Made by a program: the position numbers and the translations under genes
Assembly (NCBI GenBank): GCA_002471665.1
Contig: DKQK01000032.1
Location: forward strand, 1-15,244
Direction of reading: 5' to 3'
DNA: 15,244 nt
Source of the DNA: Gammaproteobacteria bacterium UBA7310
GTDB lineage: Bacteria; Pseudomonadota; Gammaproteobacteria; Pseudomonadales; Ketobacteraceae
Shown: positions 8,349-14,087 of the stretch, one piece after another
Position numbering within the stretch: the first letter of the stretch is position 1
How the letters are laid out: every line of letters starts with the position of its first letter
The notes under the pieces: model-generated
Database searches by the model: none
What the model saw: only the letters and a program-made list of their open reading frames with translations
Told to the model about the DNA's origin: nothing

Positions 8349-8404
8349 TTAAGCGCAGTGTTCTCTTCATTATGTAAGCAATCTGGGAATACAGGATGCT
8401 GATC

Positions 8405-11053
8405 ATGTCTGAGCTCGATGCCCACGCCCCCTTACGCCAGGATGTCCGCTTGTTAGGGCGCTTATTGGGAAACACGTTGCAGGAGCAGGAAAGCCCCATC
8501 CTTCTGGAGTTGGTGGAGGAAATCCGCAAACTCGCCAAGCATGCCCGTTCGGGGCATGAAGATAATTCTCAGAAACTGTTTGAGAAGCTGTCCCGCCTGC
8601 AGCCTGAGCTGTTGGTGCCGGTGGCCCGGGCATTCAGTCATTTTCTTAATCTGGCCAATCTGGCGGAACAATATCATCGGGTGCGCAGGCGCCGTGAGTA
8701 TCAGCAAAGTCAACGCAAGGACCAGCGCGCCACCATGGCGGAGCTGCACCCCCGATTACAACGGGCGAAGATTTCCGATCAGCAACTGTTTGATACACTG
8801 CAGGACATTTCCATTGATCTGGTATTGACGGCGCATCCCACTGAGGTGACCCGCCGTACACTGATTCGAAAGTACGATGATATTACCGATTGCCTGGAAA
8901 AACTGGATACCGTTAATCTCACCGATAACGAACGCAACCGGGTGATCGAAACGCTGAAACGAAAAATTGTTTCGGCGTGGAATTCCGATGAGATTCGACA
9001 GGAGCGGCCCACTCCAGTGGATGAAGCACGTTGGGGTTTTGTGACCATTGAGCAGACGTTGTGGAACGCGGTGCCGGAATATCTGCGGGAGCTGGATGAG
9101 TGGTGCCAGGCCAATCTGCAGCGCACCCTGCCCATGGACTTTTCACCGTTTACGTTTTCTTCCTGGATGGGGGGCGATCGGGATGGTAACCCCAATGTAA
9201 CCGCCGAAGTCACCCGGGAAGTGCTGATTCTTGCCCGTTGGATGGCGGCGGACCTGTTGAGTCATGACTTTGAAGATTTACACATGGTGCTGTCTGCGGT
9301 GCATTGCAGTGATGAGCTGCGGCGGGTGGTAGGTGACAGTCGCGAACCCTACCGGGCCTTGATCAAGCCACTACGTGATCGTTTGTTTGCCACAAAAGCG
9401 TATCTTACTGCTCGCCTGGCTGGCGAAGACTGGCACGGTGAGCAGCCGGTGATGAGTCAGCAGGAGTTACTGGAACCATTGAAATTATGCCATCGATCCC
9501 TGATGGAGTGCGGTATTTCCGAAATTGCCAACGGTGAGTTACTGGATACTATTCGCCGTATCAATACCTTCGGGGTAACCTTGTTGCGGCTCGATGTTCG
9601 TCAGGAATCCACCCGTCATGCCGATGCTATGGCGGCCATCACCCGGGCAATCGGCCTGGGTGATTATACCCAGTGGGAGGAGTCGGAAAAGCAGCGTTTT
9701 CTGATCACTGAACTGGAGGGCAAACGTCCGCTGATTCCCCGGTATTTGGAGTGCAGTGCAGAGGTGAGGGAGGTACTGGATACGTTCCAGATGTTGGCGG
9801 AACAGTCCATTGATGCTTTGGGCGCTTATGTGATTTCCATGGCGCATGTTCCATCGGATGTGCTGGCGGTTCTGCTTTTGCAGAAAGAAGCGGGAATGGA
9901 TCAACTGATGCGGGTGGTGCCATTGTTTGAAACCTTGGATGACCTGGAGCATGCCCGGGCAACGTTACAGAGCCTGTTCGAAATTCAATGGTATCGGGAT
10001 CATATTCAGGGCCAGCAGGAGGTGATGATCGGGTACTCGGATTCCGCCAAAGACGGTGGTTTTCTGGCGGCAGCCTGGGTGCAGTATCAGGCTCAGGAGC
10101 AGCTGACAGCTCTGTGTGCGGAATACGGTGTGCGTCTGACGCTGTTTCATGGCCGCGGTGGCTCCACCAGTCGCGGTGGCGCGCCATCCCATGAAGCGAT
10201 CCTGTCGCAACCGCCCGGCGCGGTGAACGGGCGCATCCGGATTACGGAGCAGGGCGAGGTGATCCGGGCCAAGTTCACTCCCTTTGGTGTGGCCATTCGT
10301 ACGTTGCAGCGTTATGTAGCGGCCACCCTGGAAGCGACGCTTATGGAACAACCTGCCCCGGCAGCCCAGTGGCGCGAAACCATGGATGAACTGGCGGCGG
10401 TGGGCACCCGTTCCTACCGTAAATTATTGCGCGAGGATCCCCGCTTTCTCAATTATTTCAGTCATGCCACACCGGAACAGGAACTACAGCGTTTACCGTT
10501 AGGCAGCCGCCCTGCCAAGCGCCGCAAAGAGGGTGGGATCGAAACACTGCGGGCCATACCCTGGGTATTTGCCTGGACTCAGATGCGTTTGATGCTACCG
10601 GGTTGGCTGGGCGCGGATGAAGCGTTTCAGCAGGCTTTACAATCAGGTAAAGGGGAGCGTTTGCATGAAATGTACGAACGCTGGCCATTTTTTCGTATGA
10701 TCGTAGGCATGCTGGAGATGGTGCTGGCCAAATCCGATCCCCAGATTGCGGCTTACTATGAGCGGCGTTTGGCGCAGCCCGAAGATCGCGAGCTGGGTGA
10801 GGAATTGCGCAGCCGGCTGTCGGACATGGTGGATTTGGTGAACACCATTACCGATCATCGCATGTTGTTGCAGAACAATGCGGTGATCAGGCGGTCTATA
10901 GAAGTTCGCAATCCGTATCTGGACCCGTTGCACATGCTGCAGGTGGAGTTGATGCGGTCATTGCGCCTGAAGTCGGAAGAACTGCCCGATGAGACCCGGG
11001 CCCTGATGATTACCGTAGCGGGTATCGCGGCTGGTATGCGCAATACAGGGTGA
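8405..11053 (+). CDS. ppc: Phosphoenolpyruvate carboxylase
   Basis: 882 residues from the ATG at 8405 (E. coli: 883). It carboxylates phosphoenolpyruvate with bicarbonate to oxaloacetate, refilling the TCA cycle in the cytoplasm. Conserved blocks are all present: VLTAHPTEVTRRT with catalytic His144, SWMGGDRDGNPNVTAEVTR, DVRQESTRH, IGYSDSAKDGG, LFHGRGGSTSRGG with the flexible catalytic glycine loop, LGSRPAKRR, LRAIPWVFAWTQ, and the invariant C-terminal end AGIAAGMRNTG. The last Asn lies at the aspartate (allosteric inhibitor) site known in the E. coli enzyme. Start choice: AGGA at 8393-8396 is 8 bases before the ATG at 8405, giving MSELDAH, like relatives. An in-frame ATG at 8396 would add three residues but overlaps that ribosome binding site. 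It follows the cyclase gene by 56 bases on the same strand. No defects seen. Confidence 0.98.
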   Translation: MSELDAHAPLRQDVRLLGRLLGNTLQEQESPILLELVEEIRKLAKHARSGHEDNSQKLFEKLSRLQPELLVPVARAFSHFLNLANLAEQYHRVRRRREYQQSQRKDQRATMAELHPRLQRAKISDQQLFDTLQDISIDLVLTAHPTEVTRRTLIRKYDDITDCLEKLDTVNLTDNERNRVIETLKRKIVSAWNSDEIRQERPTPVDEARWGFVTIEQTLWNAVPEYLRELDEWCQANLQRTLPMDFSPFTFSSWMGGDRDGNPNVTAEVTREVLILARWMAADLLSHDFEDLHMVLSAVHCSDELRRVVGDSREPYRALIKPLRDRLFATKAYLTARLAGEDWHGEQPVMSQQELLEPLKLCHRSLMECGISEIANGELLDTIRRINTFGVTLLRLDVRQESTRHADAMAAITRAIGLGDYTQWEESEKQRFLITELEGKRPLIPRYLECSAEVREVLDTFQMLAEQSIDALGAYVISMAHVPSDVLAVLLLQKEAGMDQLMRVVPLFETLDDLEHARATLQSLFEIQWYRDHIQGQQEVMIGYSDSAKDGGFLAAAWVQYQAQEQLTALCAEYGVRLTLFHGRGGSTSRGGAPSHEAILSQPPGAVNGRIRITEQGEVIRAKFTPFGVAIRTLQRYVAATLEATLMEQPAPAAQWRETMDELAAVGTRSYRKLLREDPRFLNYFSHATPEQELQRLPLGSRPAKRRKEGGIETLRAIPWVFAWTQMRLMLPGWLGADEAFQQALQSGKGERLHEMYERWPFFRMIVGMLEMVLAKSDPQIAAYYERRLAQPEDRELGEELRSRLSDMVDLVNTITDHRMLLQNNAVIRRSIEVRNPYLDPLHMLQVELMRSLRLKSEELPDETRALMITVAGIAAGMRNTG

Positions 11054-11110
11054 TTGGGTTTGAAGGGCAGTTGAGTTTTTCGGTGCTGACTGATTAAATG
11101 CATCGCCTCG

Positions 11111-11134
11111 GGCCTGCGTGTATTACCGCAGGCC
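11111..11134 (+). terminator. Hairpin after ppc, possible weak terminator or leader structure
   Basis: GGCCTGCG (11111-11118) and CGCAGGCC (11127-11134) form a perfect, GC-rich 8-base-pair stem with an 8-base loop, extendable by one G-T pair. It lies 57 bases after the ppc stop and 21 bases before the lipoprotein ATG. The tail TAGTTGATTTT is only moderately T-rich. It may terminate ppc transcripts or shape the lipoprotein mRNA leader. Confidence 0.5.
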
Positions 11135-11155
11135 TAGTTGATTTTGGAGAATTGA

Positions 11156-11998
11156 ATGAGTTTTGAGCGTTGTGTGCTGGTTGCCGGTGCGGTGTTGGTG
11201 GTAGCTGGTTGTGGCGGTGGGTCCGACAATAATAATCAATCGCCCCGTGATCCCTATGTCGAGTTTCGCGTCAACGGTGTGCTGGAGCCCACTTCCATCA
11301 CCCGTGACTGGGTTGAAGTAAATGCAGACGATGACGGTGGATTTTGTGATCCTGATGTGTTCGATAATGCGCAGTTGATTATTGATGGCGGTGATTCTGA
11401 GGGCTATTGTGATCGTTCTGTGACCAACATTACCTTCCAGTTCAGGTACACCAACGCCTCCTATGAAGATCTGGATGTTCGTTTTAGCGGATTGGGATAC
11501 GAGGTTAGGGTATTTGAGTACGACTCTGTTACAGGCAAGGGCGATGAAGTCTGGAATTCTGACTACTATGTCCAACGCCAGATCCTCGGTTCACAGGAAG
11601 CGGGCTCTGATGAGGAGGATTTTGATCCGGCTAGCGTGATCGAGGTAGTTCTTGATGCCAGTAATTCCCTGCCTAACTCGTCTAATTTCTTCTCAGTGGT
11701 GTTTGAAGGGGATCGAATGTTTCCCGCCAGTCGGCCAGAGTATGCGGAGGCATTCGCCAATGGTGAGCAGAACGATTATTTCCTGAGGTACCCCAGTGCT
11801 TATGACTGTGATTGGGCTTTGCAGGTTAATGACACAGCGACTGCGTACCGTTACGTCAGATGCCTGGGGGAAGAGATTCTGCCCGACCCGGGCACGGGTA
11901 CAGAACCGGTTCAGTTTTTAGCAGAAGTGAAAGTAAGCTTCAGCGGGGAAGAGCAGGTATACGATCCAATATTGATCACCTTGAATCCGCCGGACTGA
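11156..11998 (+). CDS. Predicted outer-membrane lipoprotein of unknown function
   Basis: 280 residues. The N-terminus is a lipoprotein signal peptide with lipobox VAGC, placing the lipidated Cys at 19. The next residue is Gly rather than Asp, so outer-membrane sorting is expected in a gammaproteobacterium. A low-complexity linker (GGGSDNNNQ) follows, then an acidic, Asp/Glu-rich body with beta-strand-like alternation. Four further Cys (64, 85, 218, 236) could form two disulfides in the periplasm. An acidic stretch SDEEDFDP (151-158) and several DG/DD turns may bind cations (inference). I recognise no family. A strong GGAGA ribosome binding site lies 6 bases before the ATG. The gene stands alone between the ppc hairpin and a convergent small membrane-protein gene. 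Lipidation is well supported; function is unknown. Confidence 0.85.
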   Translation: MSFERCVLVAGAVLVVAGCGGGSDNNNQSPRDPYVEFRVNGVLEPTSITRDWVEVNADDDGGFCDPDVFDNAQLIIDGGDSEGYCDRSVTNITFQFRYTNASYEDLDVRFSGLGYEVRVFEYDSVTGKGDEVWNSDYYVQRQILGSQEAGSDEEDFDPASVIEVVLDASNSLPNSSNFFSVVFEGDRMFPASRPEYAEAFANGEQNDYFLRYPSAYDCDWALQVNDTATAYRYVRCLGEEILPDPGTGTEPVQFLAEVKVSFSGEEQVYDPILITLNPPD

Positions 11999-12081
11999 TA
12001 CGCTGTGATAGCCAGGCCCAATGACGGCAGGCATTCGGAATGCAATCGTCAAGTGATTGATTTCCCGCAGGAAATACCAAT

Positions 12082-12121
12082 GTCGCAGCCACGTGGAGTT
12101 GTCTCACACGTTGGCCGCGAC
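12082..12121. other. Long imperfect hairpin between convergent genes, possible bidirectional terminator
   Basis: Thirteen base pairs in three blocks: GTCGC with GCGAC, GCCA with TGGC, CGTG with CACG, interrupted by one mismatch (12087/12116) and one bulged T (12111), with an 11-base loop. It lies between the lipoprotein stop and the stop of the minus-strand small gene, where a two-way terminator would be expected. There is no T-tract on either side, so a Rho-independent role is uncertain. Confidence 0.4.
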
Positions 12122-12129
12122 GAAGGTCC

Positions 12130-12351
12130 TCACGCAATCAGCTTATGCGTGGCTTCGTTGATGTCTTTGCCGAGATAGTAGGTGCTGCTCAGCAAGGCAG
12201 GTACCATCAGCAGGCCGAACACGACCATAGTGAACAAGGATGCGTTCACGAGGAACAAACCCCAAAATCCACCAACGGTGAGTGCCAACACTGCCATGAA
12301 AGACAGGCTATCGACGGCCAGTTGTCTTACAGTTGTTGTTGCCAGTTTCAT
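12130..12351 (-). CDS. Small two-helix membrane protein, unknown function
   Basis: 73 residues: a short N-terminal part (MKLATTTVRQ), two hydrophobic helices (about 15-35 and 38-58) and a charged tail (GKDINEATHKLIA). It would be a hairpin in the inner membrane with both ends on the same side. No family recognised. A textbook GGAG lies 6 bases before the ATG, which together with the clean two-helix pattern makes this a real gene despite its size. It is transcribed away from the beta-oxidation operon, from the same 507-base intergenic region, and converges on the lipoprotein gene. I see no convincing promoter. Confidence 0.75.
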   Translation of the reverse strand: MKLATTTVRQLAVDSLSFMAVLALTVGGFWGLFLVNASLFTMVVFGLLMVPALLSSTYYLGKDINEATHKLIA

Positions 12352-12407
12352 AGTGAACTCCTTCGTTTATCTGACACGACATTGATTAAGCCAGATCTGT
12401 TAACCGT

Positions 12408-12442
12408 AAACGTGATCATTTGTGGAGCTCTATTTCACGTTT
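12408..12442. repeat. 8-base perfect inverted repeat AAACGTGA/TCACGTTT
   Basis: AAACGTGA (12408-12415) and TCACGTTT (12435-12442) are perfect reverse complements separated by 19 bases, which include the palindrome GAGCTC. It lies 56-91 bases upstream of the small membrane-protein ATG, a plausible operator position. A third copy of the octamer occurs at 12667-12674. Confidence 0.6.
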
Positions 12443-12512
12443 CTCTTATCAGTTTAGGCTGTTTTTTAGCCTCTGCTGAAGGTTTCGGGTTAACAGCACC
12501 ACTCTTTATAGT

Positions 12513-12559
12513 GATTAGGTTTAATTCTAGTGCTTTAAATTAGAATGATCAGCCTAATC
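12513..12559. repeat. Two-tier inverted repeat (hairpin or operator)
   Basis: GATTAGG (12513-12519) pairs with CCTAATC (12553-12559). Inside, ATTCTA (12524-12529) pairs with TAGAAT (12541-12546), leaving an 11-base loop and an internal loop of 4 and 6 bases. AT-rich stems make a transcription terminator unlikely; a regulator site or small-RNA structure is possible. Confidence 0.5.
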
Positions 12560-12576
12560 GAGCTTATTCCTGCGTG

Positions 12577-12606
12577 TTGACTGTTGTATGAAGGTCGGGA
12601 TATTTG
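12577..12606 (+). promoter_or_regulatory. Weak candidate promoter for the thiolase operon
   Basis: TTGACT (12577-12582) matches five of six -35 bases; TATTTG (12601-12606) follows after 18 bases as a poor -10. The -10 lies in the loop of the 12588-12621 inverted repeat. It is far upstream (about 250 bases) of the thiolase, so a nearer promoter may exist that I cannot see. Confidence 0.25.
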
Positions 12607-12621
12607 CTTTTCAACCTTCAT
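12588..12621. repeat. 8-base perfect inverted repeat ATGAAGGT/ACCTTCAT
   Basis: ATGAAGGT (12588-12595) and ACCTTCAT (12614-12621) are perfect reverse complements with an 18-base loop. Their centres are 26 bases apart, roughly two and a half helical turns. Overlaps the weak candidate promoter. Confidence 0.5.
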
Positions 12622-12629
12622 TGTTTACA

Positions 12630-12659
12630 AGTGTACACTAGATTTATGGGAAGTCTAGT
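12630..12659. repeat. Palindrome AGTGTACACT and overlapping inverted repeat ACTAGA/TCTAGT
   Basis: AGTGTACACT (12630-12639) is a perfect 10-base palindrome of the sort bound by dimeric repressors. It shares three bases with ACTAGA (12637-12642), which pairs perfectly with TCTAGT (12654-12659) across 11 bases. It does not match the FadR or PsrA operators as I know them. Confidence 0.45.
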
Positions 12660-12688
12660 AACTAATTCACGTTTTTAATGTTTCTAAA

Positions 12689-12729
12689 GGTAACACATTC
12701 GGTAACAGTAACCCTTGGTCGTTTTGGTC
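12689..12729 (+). promoter_or_regulatory. Short direct repeats upstream of the thiolase operon
   Basis: GGTAACA occurs at 12689-12695 and 12701-12707, a 12-base period close to one helical turn. TTGGTC occurs at 12715-12720 and 12724-12729, a 9-base period. Such helically phased repeats can be regulator sites; TGGTC is also a half-site-like element of the E. coli FadR operator, but the full operator is not present. Confidence 0.3.
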
Positions 12730-12781
12730 ACAACCCCTGAGCGGTGAGGTCATTGCGCATAAAAGGCAAAAGGAGCAAGGT

Positions 12782-12862
12782 ATGCAGCCTGAGTGTCCAG
12801 TGGGTCATCACACCAAGTCATGGCTGGGCTCACATCAAAAACAAAGAGGAATGGTTGAATGA
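12782..12862 (+). CDS. Candidate 26-codon leader ORF translationally coupled to the thiolase
   Basis: ATG at 12782, stop TGA at 12860-12862. An excellent AGGAG (12771-12775) lies 6 bases before the ATG, as good as any in this window. The stop overlaps the thiolase ATG as ATGA, the classic coupling arrangement. The peptide begins MQPECPVGHH and ends QKQRGMVE. It has no membrane helix, signal peptide or run of one amino acid typical of attenuation leaders. The thiolase has its own AGAGGA (12845-12850), so coupling may be partial. It could be a regulatory upstream ORF, a small protein, or a chance reading frame in a long leader; conservation would decide. Confidence 0.4.
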   Translation: MQPECPVGHHTKSWLGSHQKQRGMVE

Positions 12863-14070
12863 CTACAGAAGCCTATGTCTTTGATGCGGTACGTACACCG
12901 CGCTCAAAGGGCAAAAAGGATGGGTCACTGCACGAAGTGAAGCCCGTTGACCTGGTCGTGAATCTGCTGAATGCATTGAAAGAGCGCAATCCCGGTTTGG
13001 ATACATCACAGATTGATGATCTGGTAATGGGTATTGTTAGCCCGGTGGGCGATCAGGGGGCAGTGTTACCCAAAACAGCATTAATGAAGGCTGGCTGGGA
13101 TACCAAGGTGGCTGGCGTACAGATCAACCGTTTTTGTGCTTCCGGTCTGGAAGCAGTGAATTTGGCTGCACAGAAAGTGGCTTCCGGTTGGGAAGACCTG
13201 GTCATCTCCGGTGGTGTTGAGTCCATGTCCCGTGTTCCCATGGGATCTGACGGTGGTGCCTGGGCGATGGATCCGCAAACCAACCTGATGACGGATTTCG
13301 TAACGCAGGGTATTTCTGCTGACCTGATTGCGACTATTGAAGGTTTCAGTCGCGAAGACGTAGACAATTTTGCCTATGAATCGCAAATGAAAGCGGCGGC
13401 GGCGCAGAAAGCCGGTCACTTTGATAAGTCGGTCGTACCGGTAAAGGATATGAATGGTTTGACCATTCTGGCCCAAGACGACTATCTGCGCCCTGACACC
13501 ACCAAAGAAGGTCTCAACAAGCTGAACCCTTCCTTCGCCATGATGGGGGAGATGGGTTTTGATGCAGTGGCGCTGCAGAAATACCACATGGTTGAACGCA
13601 TCAATCATATCCATACCCCCGGTAACTCTTCCGGTATCGTAGATGGCGCCTCGCTGGTGTTGATTGGCTCCAAAGCCAAGGGTGAAGAGCTGGGCCTTAC
13701 GCCCCGCGGCCGTATTGTGGCCACCGCCATCACCAGTACCGATCCTACCATTATGCTGACCGGTCCGGGCCCAGCTGCGGATAAGGCATTGGCCAAAGCA
13801 GGCCTGACTTATGATGACATCGATCTGTTTGAAGTGAACGAAGCCTTTGCTTCTGTTGTTATGCGCTTCATGAAAGATACCGGCGTTCCTGCTGAGAAAG
13901 TGAATGTCAACGGTGGCTCTATTGCCATGGGCCACCCGCTGGGTGCCACCGGCGGCATGATTCTGGGTACCGTTCTGGATGAACTGGAGCGTCGTAATCT
14001 GAAACGCGGTCTGTGTACTCTGTGCGTGGGTGCAGGCATGGGTATCGCAACCATCATCGAGCGCGTGTAA
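12859..14070 (+). CDS. Thiolase (acetyl-CoA C-acyltransferase) of a beta-oxidation operon
   Basis: 403 residues, normal length for the thiolase family. The nucleophile is Cys93 in NRFCASGLEAV; the acid/base residues are His359 in GHPLGATG and Cys389 in CVGAGMG, with NEAFA in the conserved active-site loop. It cleaves 3-ketoacyl-CoA with CoA to acetyl-CoA and a shortened acyl-CoA, in the cytoplasm (or runs in the condensing direction). The next gene, 17 bases on, encodes a hydratase/3-hydroxyacyl-CoA dehydrogenase, so this is the beta subunit of a FadA/FadI-type complex (the thiolase-first order resembles fadIJ). AGAGGA lies 8 bases before the ATG, and a candidate leader ORF overlaps the start. 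Codon choice looks biased towards GGT, CTG and CGT/CGC, suggesting high expression (impression, not computed). Chain-length preference cannot be read. Confidence 0.95.
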   Translation: MTTEAYVFDAVRTPRSKGKKDGSLHEVKPVDLVVNLLNALKERNPGLDTSQIDDLVMGIVSPVGDQGAVLPKTALMKAGWDTKVAGVQINRFCASGLEAVNLAAQKVASGWEDLVISGGVESMSRVPMGSDGGAWAMDPQTNLMTDFVTQGISADLIATIEGFSREDVDNFAYESQMKAAAAQKAGHFDKSVVPVKDMNGLTILAQDDYLRPDTTKEGLNKLNPSFAMMGEMGFDAVALQKYHMVERINHIHTPGNSSGIVDGASLVLIGSKAKGEELGLTPRGRIVATAITSTDPTIMLTGPGPAADKALAKAGLTYDDIDLFEVNEAFASVVMRFMKDTGVPAEKVNVNGGSIAMGHPLGATGGMILGTVLDELERRNLKRGLCTLCVGAGMGIATIIERV

Positions 14071-14087
14071 GGGCCGGGAGAAAGACA

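Larger units (their letters stand above)
12352..12858. other. 507-base AT-rich divergent intergenic region
   Basis: Separates the small membrane-protein gene (minus) from the thiolase operon (plus). Apart from a 26-codon leader ORF near the right end I see no convincing gene in it. It is visibly richer in A and T than its flanks and holds at least four inverted repeats, a palindrome, an octamer TCACGTTT present three times counting both strands (12408-12415 reverse, 12435-12442, 12667-12674) and two short direct repeats. These are listed separately. A small RNA cannot be excluded. Confidence 0.6.

Noticed and set aside
11098..11166. 22-codon ORF overlapping the lipoprotein start
   Set aside because: No ribosome binding site before its ATG and its coding part lies over a stable hairpin; chance is the better explanation.
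12457..12473. AGGCT/AGCCT inverted repeat with a T-run
   Set aside because: The T-run is in the loop rather than after the stem, so it is not a Rho-independent terminator, and a 5-base stem in AT-rich DNA is expected by chance.
12630..12729. FadR or PsrA operator upstream of the beta-oxidation operon
   Set aside because: The palindrome and TTGGTC repeats do not fit the known E. coli FadR or Pseudomonas PsrA consensus as I recall them; only half-site-like fragments are present.
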